DNA from: HGM04593 sp045636545
GTDB taxonomy: Bacteria > Bacteroidota > Bacteroidia > Bacteroidales > Bacteroidaceae
Length of the DNA: 64,000 bases
Reading direction: 5' to 3'
Assembly: GCA_045636545.1 (NCBI GenBank)
Contig: JAZTXR010000062.1
Coordinates: 1-64,000 of the forward strand
Shown: piece by piece, positions 36,962-45,193 of the stretch
How the letters are laid out: each line of letters begins with the position of its first letter
Position numbering within the stretch: the first letter of the stretch is position 1
Notes under the pieces: generated by a model
Database searches by the model: none
What the model was told of the DNA's origin: nothing
Seen by the model: only the letters and a program-made list of their open reading frames with translations
Translations under genes and position numbers: made by a program

Positions 36962-37261
36962 TCATACAAATTGTTTTTTATCAAGTAATTCTATTTCTTT
37001 CTTTATTTCAGAAATATGAGAAAAAATTAAATCACCCAATGGTAAATCTCCTTCTTTAAAACATTTGGCGCAATCCTCTAATTTTTTTAAAATATCTTCT
37101 AGTATTTCTTTTTTCTCCACATTATTTAATTCCTCATTTAGATATCTTTTGTAGGCTTTTATAGCTCTACAATAACAAAAAGCGATCTCAGAAGACGCTG
37201 CAAATTTTGTGTCACATTTTTCAACGGCTTCTCTTAATGAATCATAAATAGAAATTTCCAT
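36962..37261 (-). CDS. Hypothetical 99-aa helical protein
   Basis: First gene of the AT-rich operon. All-helical prediction with several cysteines ('CDTKFAASSEIAFCYCRAIK', 'KKLEDCAKCFKEG') and a Lys/Glu-rich end. No signal peptide and no recognised family. ATG start at 37261, TGA stop. The upstream region has no clear TAnnTTTG element, so its promoter is unknown. Confidence 0.65.
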   Translation of the reverse strand: MEISIYDSLREAVEKCDTKFAASSEIAFCYCRAIKAYKRYLNEELNNVEKKEILEDILKKLEDCAKCFKEGDLPLGDLIFSHISEIKKEIELLDKKQFV

Positions 37262-37720
37262 AATAACAATATTTCTCTCGCCACTGCAAGCCTCCGAACT
37301 ATGGCGATTAATAAAAGGTATAAAAACAAGAAAGACGTGAGACTTGTCGCCTTACGTCCATCAACCTATGGGCATCGCCAAACGCCTTATCAGAATGAAC
37401 TATGAAGAAACAATATTCCCACGCCGTGATATATACGTGGGCGACGCACAGAACGCACGTAACCAGCATATACACAGAATGAGCATTGATTGCTTCGGTC
37501 CTCTGATAAAATTTTGGCGAATTTATAGGTTGGGACTTAAAACAAAATGCTTTCTTGCGTCAGTGGATTTCTCCCCACCAACATCGCAAAAATAGTACAA
37601 ACGAGCGAAACTCAAATTTATTTGAAGGTTTCACAGCGAGTGCAGCCTGTTTTCGCGTAAGCAAATATATACATTTTTTTACAATCAATGCTCATTTGGA
37701 ATATTATTTCTTCAATTATA

Positions 37721-37913
37721 AGAAGTTGTTTGAATTTCTTTCTAAAATAATATTACATTATGCGCGAGTTGTACTTGCCTTTTTATGCTCTTTTTTTGCC
37801 TGTTTTTCCTTTTTTTGCAGTTACATGGCCCGCTATGCGCCCTTAAAAAAAGAAAAAACATTCTAAAAAAGACCTATAAAAAATTCAAGGACATAAATTT
37901 AAACAACTTCTAA
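37721..37913. mobile_element. MITE-like element with 17-bp terminal inverted repeats
   Basis: The left end AGAAGTTGTTTGAATTT (37721-37737) is the inverted complement of 37895-37911 with one mismatch. AATTATA occurs immediately to the left (37714-37720) and again at 37914-37920, as expected for a 7-bp target duplication. The interior, about 160 bp, is AT-rich and non-coding. This is the form of a non-autonomous transposable element; the AT-rich context makes the target duplication less certain. Confidence 0.45.
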
Positions 37914-37982
37914 AATTATATAGAACTCACGTTATTTATTGTAAGAAACTGTTTAAATGTCCTATATGCCATATTTTTTGGT

Positions 37983-37990
37983 TATCTTCG
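37983..37990 (+). promoter_or_regulatory. Possible -7 element for the GHL10 gene
   Basis: TATCTTCG, one mismatch to TAnnTTTG, 29 bases before the ATG at 38020. No -33 element recognised. Confidence 0.35.
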
Positions 37991-38019
37991 CACTCTGAAA
38001 CAAATACATTATAAAATAT

Positions 38020-39528
38020 ATGCGATTGAAATATATCTCTTTTTTGATGTCGGTGCTCCTGCTTGTATCCTGTGCAAGCAAGAGGACACTGCCGGTGGCT
38101 GTTGAAATGTATCCCAAACGTGAATTCCGCGGTGCGTGGATACAGGCTGTGAACGGACAGTTCACGGGTATGGATGAACAGGAAATGAAAGTATATCTCA
38201 CAACTATGCTCGACAATTTGCAGAAGGTGAATGTGAATGCTGTAATCTTCCAGGTGCGCGTGGAGGGTGATGCTCTCTATGAGTCGCGCTACGAGCCTTG
38301 GAGCCGTTTCCTCACCGGCGTGCAGGGAAAGTCACCAGGGTGGGACCCGCTGGCGTTCATGGTCGATGAGTGCCACAAGCGGAATATGGAACTGCATGCG
38401 TGGATAAATCCATACCGTGCACGCACAAAAGGCACGACAAAGGTGGCTGCAAACCACTATAGCGTAAAGAAACCAAAGGATTTCATTGCCTACGAGGGGC
38501 AGCTCTATTTCAATCCGTCGCTGCAGAGCAACCGCGACCATATATGCGGCATTGTGCGTGACATCCTGAACCGCTATGATGTCGACGGCCTTCACATAGA
38601 CGACTATTTCTATCCTTACCCCACTGCCGGCAAGGAGTTTGCCGACGAGGCTTGGTTCAAGAAGAGTGGGGCTGATGACAAGGGCGCCTGGAGAAGGGAG
38701 AACGTGAACCATCTCATATACCAGTTGCACCGCACCGTGCGCGAGACAAAGCCTTGGGTGAAATTCGGTGTATCTCCTTTTGGCATTTACCGCAACGAGG
38801 GCAGTTGGGAGCACGGCAGCAAGACAAAGGGTCTGCAGTGCTACGATGACCTCTATGCCGATGTGCTCCATTGGATTGAGCAGGGATGGGTGGACTATTG
38901 CATACCGCAGGTATATTGGGAGATTGGGCACAAGGCTGCCGATTATGATGAGCTGGTGAAGTGGTGGGCAAAATATGCTTCGGGCCGTCCGTTGTACATA
39001 GGCCAGGATGTGCAGCGTACAGTGAAGGCGAAGGATGCCGGCAGCCCCACAGGTAACCAGCAGGCCGACAAGTACGTGATGCAGCGCGCCCAAGCGAACG
39101 TGCAGGGCTGCTGTTTCTGGGATGCAGCTTCGGCTGCAAATAATGTGGACGGTTACCGCAATTACCTCTCTGCTGGTATGTTCCGCTATCCGGCATTGAT
39201 GCCCCTGTATGGTTTCATTGATGACAAGGCGCCGTCAAAGGTGGATGGCGTGAGAGTGATTGAGGAGAACGGTGAGAAGGTGCTTGTGTGGCTGCTGGAC
39301 AAGAATGCCGGCAAGGATGTGATGAATGCTCCGCACAGCTATGTCGTCTATTGCTTTGCGAAGGGCGAGAAGGTGAAACTTGACAAGGCGGAGAATATCC
39401 TTGCCATAACATCAAAGCCTTTCTTCAAACTGCCTGGGGAGATGACCGGCAAATATACCTTTGTGGTGACTGTGCTCGACCGTATGCAGAACGAGTCAAA
39501 GGGCTATAAATGCAAGGTGGAACTTTAA
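38020..39528 (+). CDS. GHL10-family (glycosyl hydrolase-like 10) lipoprotein
   Basis: 502 aa. Lipoprotein signal with lipobox 'LLVSC' at Cys18, so it is anchored in the envelope. The barrel begins 'EFRGAWIQAV' and contains 'LQKVNVNAVIFQVRVEGDALY', 'ELHAWINPYRA', 'DVDGLHIDDYFYPYP', 'KFGVSPFGIYRN' and 'YCIPQVYWEIG', all typical of DUF187/GHL10. Some relatives act on peptidoglycan-type or other polysaccharides; the substrate here is unknown. A C-terminal Fn3-like domain (about 410-502) follows the barrel. The GNAT gene starts 14 bases downstream and is probably co-transcribed. Confidence 0.9.
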   Translation: MRLKYISFLMSVLLLVSCASKRTLPVAVEMYPKREFRGAWIQAVNGQFTGMDEQEMKVYLTTMLDNLQKVNVNAVIFQVRVEGDALYESRYEPWSRFLTGVQGKSPGWDPLAFMVDECHKRNMELHAWINPYRARTKGTTKVAANHYSVKKPKDFIAYEGQLYFNPSLQSNRDHICGIVRDILNRYDVDGLHIDDYFYPYPTAGKEFADEAWFKKSGADDKGAWRRENVNHLIYQLHRTVRETKPWVKFGVSPFGIYRNEGSWEHGSKTKGLQCYDDLYADVLHWIEQGWVDYCIPQVYWEIGHKAADYDELVKWWAKYASGRPLYIGQDVQRTVKAKDAGSPTGNQQADKYVMQRAQANVQGCCFWDAASAANNVDGYRNYLSAGMFRYPALMPLYGFIDDKAPSKVDGVRVIEENGEKVLVWLLDKNAGKDVMNAPHSYVVYCFAKGEKVKLDKAENILAITSKPFFKLPGEMTGKYTFVVTVLDRMQNESKGYKCKVEL

Positions 39529-39542
39529 GCGGTTGCGGTGCT

Positions 39543-39980
39543 ATGGATGGGCTTGAAATTTTTGAGCTGAAAGAGGCTTGTGACTGTTATGTAGAGCCGG
39601 TGAACCGCTTGCTGGCGCAGTTGTCGTCATCGGGTGTGTGCATTGATGCGGCGCAGCTGCAGGCGTTGGTGGAGTGTGGTGCCACACACCTTTTCCTGGC
39701 GAGGTATAAGGGTGAGGTGGTGGCCATGCTCACGTTGGGCGAGTATCTTGCTCCAACAGGCCGCAAGATGTGGATTGAGGATGTGGTGGTAGATGCTGCC
39801 GCACGTGGCCTCTCCATTGGCCGTGCAATGGTAGAACACGCCATAGGGTATGCGCGTGGGCTTGGCAATGGCGCGCTGATGTTGACGTCGCGCCCGTCGC
39901 GCGTTGCGGCGAACGCGTTGTACCGCTCATGTGATTTTGAACAGCGTGAGACCAATGTGTACAAGATGGAGATAAAGTGA
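39543..39980 (+). CDS. GNAT-family N-acetyltransferase
   Basis: 145 aa from the ATG at 39543; the open frame reaches back to 39510, but that would overlap the GHL10 gene. The fold elements are visible: 'HLFLARYKGEVVAMLTLG' (beta 2-4), 'WIEDVVVDAAARGLSIGRAMVEHAI' containing the acetyl-CoA loop R-G-x-S-I-G, and 'ANALYRSCDFEQRETNVYKM'. Substrate unknown. Its stop codon and last codons lie inside the left arm of a terminator hairpin shared with the converging sigma-like gene. Confidence 0.85.
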   Translation: MDGLEIFELKEACDCYVEPVNRLLAQLSSSGVCIDAAQLQALVECGATHLFLARYKGEVVAMLTLGEYLAPTGRKMWIEDVVVDAAARGLSIGRAMVEHAIGYARGLGNGALMLTSRPSRVAANALYRSCDFEQRETNVYKMEIK

Positions 39981-40015
39981 AAAGAAGCGCAAGTGCGCTT
40001 CTTTTCACTTTATCT
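39970..40015. terminator. 22-bp hairpin covering both convergent stop codons
   Basis: Bases 39970-39991 pair perfectly with 39994-40015, leaving two bases at the tip. The left arm contains the GNAT TGA (39978-39980) and the right arm the TAA of the minus-strand gene (40010-40012). It is one bidirectional terminator built into the ends of two genes. Confidence 0.8.
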
Positions 40016-40651
40016 CTTTGATATCTGTCTGAGATTGTTGAGCAGGGCAAGCTGTGCACGGTGCTTGGCCATTGCTATGGTGCATTGTACACGCTTGGGG
40101 TCCATCTTGTCGAGCGGCTTGCTGTTCCTGATGTATTTCCAGATGACGGGTGCCGCTTCAAGTGCGCTGTTACCGTCTATGACAAGCATACGCAGTATCA
40201 CCTGGTCGCGCAGATTGAGCATGTTGAATGCCTCTTTTACGGGATAGACCTGCTGCTCTTCCTCCTCTTCTACAACCCAGGCCATCTGTTCGTACATCGC
40301 CTGCGAGGGGGTGACAAAGAACTGCTCCTCCTTCTTCTCGGCGAGTCTCTTGTGGATGAAGTGGTTTGTGGTGCAATAGGCAAGGTAGCTGTAGAGGGTT
40401 GCCCCGTTCTTGTTCTTCCAGTTGCGTACTACCGACCAGTTGTCCTTTGAGAGGAACTCATAGAACTCCCCCCATAGTTCATTCTCGCTCTCGCAGTGGC
40501 AAATGTTCAACGATATGTATCTGAGGAACTGTCGGCACTTCTTTGTGAAGAAATAGTTGTGCAACTGCTCGTCGGCAGGTGTGGCGGTGAGCCGGTCAAT
40601 GAGCTCCTGGTCGCTCAATGACGAAAATTTGTCGTAGTTGTTTGACATCAT
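40010..40651 (-). CDS. Sigma-70-like (ECF-type) RNA polymerase sigma factor, divergent
   Basis: 213 aa. The N-terminal half looks like sigma region 2 ('KKCRQFLRYISLNICHCESE', 'LYSYLAYCTTNHFIHKRL'); the C-terminal half resembles region 4 in degenerate form ('LNLRDQVILRMLVIDGNSAL', then 'VQCTIAMAKHRAQLALLNNL'). I recall similar proteins annotated as sigma factors in Bacteroidales. The ATG shares one base with the TAA of the lipoprotein gene upstream (TAATG), so translation is coupled. No classical anti-sigma gene is adjacent. A role as a DNA-binding regulator other than a sigma factor cannot be excluded. Confidence 0.65.
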   Translation of the reverse strand: MMSNNYDKFSSLSDQELIDRLTATPADEQLHNYFFTKKCRQFLRYISLNICHCESENELWGEFYEFLSKDNWSVVRNWKNKNGATLYSYLAYCTTNHFIHKRLAEKKEEQFFVTPSQAMYEQMAWVVEEEEEQQVYPVKEAFNMLNLRDQVILRMLVIDGNSALEAAPVIWKYIRNSKPLDKMDPKRVQCTIAMAKHRAQLALLNNLRQISKR

Positions 40652-41604
40652 TATTTCTTGAAATCAATGTAGTATGTGCTGTATGTATTTGATTTGGCAT
40701 TGTATGTCATGCCGCTTGCAATGTCACCTACCAAACTGAAACGGTTGATGATTTCGGTGAAGGTAGAGGTGCTGTTGCTGGCGTTGTACCTTATGTGCCC
40801 GTTGTGTACCTCCTCGGTGAGTATGTAAGGGGTGTGTCTGCCGAAATATCCCATAGATGCAAACATCTCGGGCAAGCCTTCCTGCACGAATGGCAACAGC
40901 TGGGTACCCGAGAAGAGGTAAACCCTGTCGTTGTTGTATGTGTAGTTGAATTTGTCATATTCGATGATACCATCGGTGTGGTTGTCTTTCAGCACGGTGA
41001 CACTTGTGAGCTGGTATGCGTTCCAATCATATGTGTATGTGATTTTGCTGTCATCGTCATTGTATACGCTTCCGGTGCAGACATCGCCGCTGTAGGTGAA
41101 TTTCCTTTCGTGGGTCTTTATTACAGGCTCCGACGAGTCACTGTCATAGTGTGCGATGGTGGTTGAAATCCTGCTTATATAACCGTTGGAGTTGAGCTCT
41201 ATGTCCTCGGAAATCTTCTGTGAGTATTCGTTGCTTATCCCTTTCTTCAACTGGCTGTATCTGAGGTGTGACTGTACTGTTATTGCATCCTGCTTGTTGT
41301 GGTTCTTGAAATAGTATATACGGCTCTCTTTCTCTTCATTCTTGATGTCGCCGTCCATTGTCTCATATTTATAGTCGTAGTCATATTGTACCACCCTGTC
41401 CGATGCATCCTTTATAATGTTTGTCCAGCTCTTGGTCTCGGAGATGTTCCCGGTGCTCTTGGATGCGGTGATTGATGATGCGTGGAAACTGCCTTGCAAC
41501 TCATTGTCGAACGGGTTGCGGATATCTTCTGCATCGCTGTTGCAAGAGGAGATGCACATTCCGGCGAGCATAAGTGCTGCTATTCTAAAAAACTTTCTTT
41601 TCAT
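40651..41604 (-). CDS. Secreted lipoprotein, DUF4595-like
   Basis: 317 aa with a lipoprotein signal (lipobox 'ISSC', Cys21). The mature part is made of repeated Tyr-rich beta hairpins ('YDYDYKYETMDGD', 'ITYTYDWNAYQLTSV', 'YDKFNYTYNN'), as in DUF4595-type Bacteroidales lipoproteins. No catalytic motif is seen. Middle gene of an operon: 36 bases after the 133-aa gene and overlapping the sigma-like gene by one base. Confidence 0.75.
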   Translation of the reverse strand: MKRKFFRIAALMLAGMCISSCNSDAEDIRNPFDNELQGSFHASSITASKSTGNISETKSWTNIIKDASDRVVQYDYDYKYETMDGDIKNEEKESRIYYFKNHNKQDAITVQSHLRYSQLKKGISNEYSQKISEDIELNSNGYISRISTTIAHYDSDSSEPVIKTHERKFTYSGDVCTGSVYNDDDSKITYTYDWNAYQLTSVTVLKDNHTDGIIEYDKFNYTYNNDRVYLFSGTQLLPFVQEGLPEMFASMGYFGRHTPYILTEEVHNGHIRYNASNSTSTFTEIINRFSLVGDIASGMTYNAKSNTYSTYYIDFKK

Positions 41605-41640
41605 AAATGGTATGTTTTTGGTTACTGTTAATGCTGGTTT

Positions 41641-42042
41641 TCATCGGTTCGTGTAAAAGTCGAACGCCTCAAAAATATCCTCTTTGCTGCATGCGCGTAC
41701 GGTGGGGATGTTGTCTCCCCCCAGCAGGCACACTGCGTGCAGGGCCTCCTTGTCCATCTCTTTGAAAATGTTCCCGTACATGTCGCAGTTGAACGAGAAA
41801 CGGCCATAGTTCTCTTGTGCATGGTGCACGAAAGTGTGGAGCCCGGCGGTGGGGTACTCTTCAAACAGCGCCGAGAGAAATAGAGAACATGTATATGCGG
41901 CAACCTTTATCTCTTCCTTGTTGCCATTGTATAGCCTTGAAAAGGCCGTGGTGAACGGTTCACCGAAACCTTCGGGCGGTGTAATGCCCAATATCTGTCC
42001 AAAGGCTATGTCTATGGTTTGTGTGTGGCCGCTTTCTCCCAT
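41641..42042 (-). CDS. Hypothetical 133-aa protein
   Basis: Soluble protein with no signal peptide or membrane helix. It begins with a glycine/threonine stretch ('MGESGHTQTIDIAFG') and contains two histidines and several cysteines ('YTCSLFLSALFEEYP', 'HTFVHHAQENYG', 'ALHAVCLLGG'). No family recognised. First gene of the operon with the lipoprotein and the sigma-like factor; the promoter element TATATTTG lies 19 bases ahead. Confidence 0.65.
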   Translation of the reverse strand: MGESGHTQTIDIAFGQILGITPPEGFGEPFTTAFSRLYNGNKEEIKVAAYTCSLFLSALFEEYPTAGLHTFVHHAQENYGRFSFNCDMYGNIFKEMDKEALHAVCLLGGDNIPTVRACSKEDIFEAFDFYTNR

Positions 42043-42060
42043 ACTTCTCTTTTCATTTCA

Positions 42061-42068
42061 CAAATATA
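42061..42068 (-). promoter_or_regulatory. -7 element for the 133-aa/lipoprotein/sigma-like operon
   Basis: TATATTTG on the minus strand, 19 bases before the ATG at 42042. It faces a matching element for the outer-membrane gene at 42103-42110. Confidence 0.5.
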
Positions 42069-42102
42069 GTGTATGATGGTAAAAAATGTTCAGTTTATGC
42101 TG

Positions 42103-42110
42103 TATATTTG
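42103..42110 (+). promoter_or_regulatory. -7 element for the outer-membrane barrel gene
   Basis: TATATTTG on the plus strand, about 70 bases before the ATG at 42182, divergent from the element at 42061-42068. Confidence 0.45.
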
Positions 42111-42181
42111 TAAAAGATTTTAAACTTTTAAATAAAAACGCAGTCTTATATACTGTAAAATGAAATAGAAAAGTGATATAT

Positions 42182-45127
42182 ATGAGAAAGATTTTCTTGT
42201 TTTTGTTGTTGCTCCTCTCTTCTGCTGCTTATGCGCAAAAGAAGGACGGAACCCTGTCGGCCGAGATTTACAACAAGGAGACAGGCGAAGCCATGACTTC
42301 GGCCATCATACAGTTGTATTCTTTGCCAGACTCTGTGTTCAAGGTTGGTGCAACGAGCGACCTTGACGGTAAGATAAGTGTAAAGGTGACCCCAGGAAAG
42401 TATTATGCAAAGATTTCATACGTGGGATGCCGCAACGTAGAAAAGGATGTGGTTGTTGAGAGCGGCAAGGTTTGTGAACTGGGCAGAGTGGAGCTGCAAC
42501 CGAGTGGCAAATTGCTTGATGACGTGGTGGTGAGCGAGGAGGTTCCACCTGTTGTGGCTGCTGAGGATACACTGGTGTTCAACACTGCGGCATTCCGTGT
42601 ACCCGAGGGTTCTATGCTCGAGGAACTCATAAAGAAGTATCCGGGTGTGGACATTGCCGAGGACGGTACCATAAAGATTAACGGAAAGACCGTGAACCGC
42701 ATTCTTATGAAGGGCAAGGACTTCTTTGGAACGGACAAGGATATGGCATTGAAGAATATCTCTGTCGATGCTGTCGACAAGGTGAAGTTCTATGACAAGA
42801 AGAGCGACTTCACGCGCATCACCGGTATTGACGATGGCGAGGAGGAGACTGTGCTCGACCTGCAGATGAAGAAGGGCGTTGCCGATGGCTTCTTCTCGAA
42901 TACCGATGCCGGTGGCGGTGCCGATTTCGATGCCGAGCACCTGCTCTATCGCTTGCGCAACACAACAAGCTACTACAACGATGATGCGCAGTACACTCTT
43001 GTGCTGTCGGCAAACAATGTTGGCGACCAGGGCTTCTCCGATGGTCGTGGCCGTGGTTTCGGTGGCTTTGGCGGTAGTGGTATCTCTTCGCCCAAGCGTG
43101 CGGGTTTCAACTTTGCATACGAGAACGAGAAGATTGAGTTTGGCGGTAACGTGCGTGGTGACCATGTGGGTAACGACGTGAAGAGCTGGACCTCGACCGA
43201 GACTTTCATGCCACAGATTGACCGAAACCAGTTCTCAAACGGCCGCAGCACAAGCTTGAACGGCAGAATGAACCTGAATGCAAGTTTCCGTTTCGAGTGG
43301 AAACCCGATACCATGACAAATATCATCCTTACTCCAAATGTCAGCTATTCGAACAACGACTTTTGGAACGAGAGCCACACGGCAACGTTCAACGAGAATC
43401 CGTTCGACTCTGAGACGGATTATGCCAAGGAATCGTATGGCGACGTGTCGGATGAATTGAAGAGCATCGCGGTGAACGACAATGCCAATGAGTCGCTCTC
43501 TTTGGGTGAGAATTTCTCGACGAGTGCAAGGTTGCAGGTGAACCGCCGATTGAACAAACCCGGACGTAACATAACTCTCAGGGGCAACTACTCTTATTCA
43601 TACAGCGAGAGCGAGAGCTTCTCATTGAATAAGGTGAACTATTTTCAGGTTACCGGTATGGCGACAAGGCAGCAGCGTTATTCGACCACTCCCGGCAAGA
43701 ACTGGAGCTACAACGTGAACCTCAGCTATACCGAGCCTTTGCTCAAGAACCTGTTCCTGCAGCTCAGCTACAGCTATAACCAGAGCTACAAGAACAGCGA
43801 CCGTGCGACATATAACTTTGACGAACTGGCCGATTATATCCTTGAGGTAAGCCCGGATTTCACACGCCCTGAACTGCCGGCCGATTTGGCGATGTATCTT
43901 GACAATGACCTGAGCCGTTTCTCCACTTACCGCACGCAACGCCACGAGGCAGGTGCTACATTCAGGTATGTGACTGAAAAGATTAACCTTAACGCGGGTG
44001 TTACCTGGCTGCCGCAGCAGACCGAGCTCGACTACAAATATCAGGGAATAGATACGCTGTTTACACGCAAGGTGTTAAATTATGTGTCGCCTAACATCCG
44101 TTTCCGCTACAAGTGGTCGAAGCAGACAACATTGAATGTGCGCTACCGTGGTTCTACATCGCAGCCGTCGATGACAGACCTCATTGACATCACTGACGAT
44201 TCAAACCCATTGAACGTAACAAAGGGTAATCCGGGTTTGAAGCCTTCGTTCTCGAACAACGTGAATGCGAACTTCAATACGTACAATACAGATGCACAGC
44301 GCGGAATCAATGTGTTTGCAGGTTATTCAAATACAATAAATGCCATTACACGCAAGGCTACATATAATGAGGAAACCGGTGCCACAACAACACAGCCCGA
44401 GAATATCAACGGTAATTGGAACGTGAACGGTGGTTTTGTGTTCAACTCGGCAGTGCCGGCGAACACCAAGTTTACCTATAGCACATTCACCGATGGTGGT
44501 TACTCGGAGAGGGTTTCATACATCAGCATGCAGGGTGTGCAGGGTAGTGTAAAGAGCATTGCTAAGACCGTGAACGTTAGCGAGCGCCTGACAGCGAACT
44601 ACCGTGCCGACAACTTCGACATCTCGCTCAATGGTTTCGTGCGCTATTCGCACTCGAAGTCTACTGCGCAGCCCGAGGACAAGATGAACGTCTTCAACTT
44701 CTCATACGGCCCCAGCGTGAACTATACATTGCCTTGGTATAACATGAAGATTTCTACAAACCTCTCGATGAGCAGCCGTCGTGGTTACAGCGACCCCAAT
44801 GCGAATACCGATGAGCTGTTGTGGAACGCGCAGCTGTCGGCAAGCTTCTTGCCAAAGAATGCATTGACAGTCTCTGTACAGCTGTTCGATATCCTGCAGC
44901 AGCAGAGCAATATCAGCCGCATTGTCGAGGCTCTCTACCGCAGGGATTCGGAGAGCAATGCCATCTACAGCTACGGCATGCTGAACCTCTCTTATAAGTT
45001 CAACAACACTGGTGGCAAAGATAACAATAAGGGCAGGGGCGCAAGGGAGTATGGTATGCCTCCCGGCGGTATGATGCCACCGGCCGGTATGACTCCTCCC
45101 GCGGGTATGAGACCGCCAATGATGTAA
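42182..45127 (+). CDS. Outer-membrane beta-barrel protein with carboxypeptidase-regulatory N-terminus
   Basis: 981 aa. Start at 42182 gives a clean signal peptide ending 'AAYA-Q'. An N-terminal regulatory-like beta sandwich (about 25-110) is followed by a plug-like region ('PEGSMLEELIKKYPGVDI', 'TVNRILMKGKDFFG') and a long stretch of alternating amphipathic strands to about 950, the arrangement of Bacteroidetes outer-membrane beta-barrel family proteins related to TonB-dependent receptors. No clear TonB box. The last about 30 residues are unusual: after a Lys/Gly linker come repeats of Gly-Met-x-Pro-Pro, so the chain does not end at the last strand. Ligand unknown. It faces the sigma-like operon across 139 bases. 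Confidence 0.85.
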   Translation: MRKIFLFLLLLLSSAAYAQKKDGTLSAEIYNKETGEAMTSAIIQLYSLPDSVFKVGATSDLDGKISVKVTPGKYYAKISYVGCRNVEKDVVVESGKVCELGRVELQPSGKLLDDVVVSEEVPPVVAAEDTLVFNTAAFRVPEGSMLEELIKKYPGVDIAEDGTIKINGKTVNRILMKGKDFFGTDKDMALKNISVDAVDKVKFYDKKSDFTRITGIDDGEEETVLDLQMKKGVADGFFSNTDAGGGADFDAEHLLYRLRNTTSYYNDDAQYTLVLSANNVGDQGFSDGRGRGFGGFGGSGISSPKRAGFNFAYENEKIEFGGNVRGDHVGNDVKSWTSTETFMPQIDRNQFSNGRSTSLNGRMNLNASFRFEWKPDTMTNIILTPNVSYSNNDFWNESHTATFNENPFDSETDYAKESYGDVSDELKSIAVNDNANESLSLGENFSTSARLQVNRRLNKPGRNITLRGNYSYSYSESESFSLNKVNYFQVTGMATRQQRYSTTPGKNWSYNVNLSYTEPLLKNLFLQLSYSYNQSYKNSDRATYNFDELADYILEVSPDFTRPELPADLAMYLDNDLSRFSTYRTQRHEAGATFRYVTEKINLNAGVTWLPQQTELDYKYQGIDTLFTRKVLNYVSPNIRFRYKWSKQTTLNVRYRGSTSQPSMTDLIDITDDSNPLNVTKGNPGLKPSFSNNVNANFNTYNTDAQRGINVFAGYSNTINAITRKATYNEETGATTTQPENINGNWNVNGGFVFNSAVPANTKFTYSTFTDGGYSERVSYISMQGVQGSVKSIAKTVNVSERLTANYRADNFDISLNGFVRYSHSKSTAQPEDKMNVFNFSYGPSVNYTLPWYNMKISTNLSMSSRRGYSDPNANTDELLWNAQLSASFLPKNALTVSVQLFDILQQQSNISRIVEALYRRDSESNAIYSYGMLNLSYKFNNTGGKDNNKGRGAREYGMPPGGMMPPAGMTPPAGMRPPMM

Positions 45128-45143
45128 TTGATTTGTGATAAAT

Positions 45144-45175
45144 TGACAGCTGCAAGGCCATGGCCTTGCAGCTGT
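45144..45175. terminator. Bidirectional terminator, 32-nt palindrome
   Basis: Perfect palindrome centred on CCATGG (left 45144-45159, right 45160-45175) between the converging barrel and DUF456 genes. It can form a stem of 14 or more bp. T-richness beyond it is weak. Confidence 0.7.
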
Positions 45176-45193
45176 CGTTCTATTGGGCGTTCT

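Larger units (their letters stand above)
37262..38019. other. Long AT-rich intergenic region
   Basis: 758 bases without a convincing gene. An 83-codon open frame at 37344-37595 (+) has no recognisable product and no promoter. The second half is very AT-rich and holds the 193-bp element at 37721-37913. A TATCTTCG promoter-like element for the next gene lies at 37983-37990. Confidence 0.6.
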
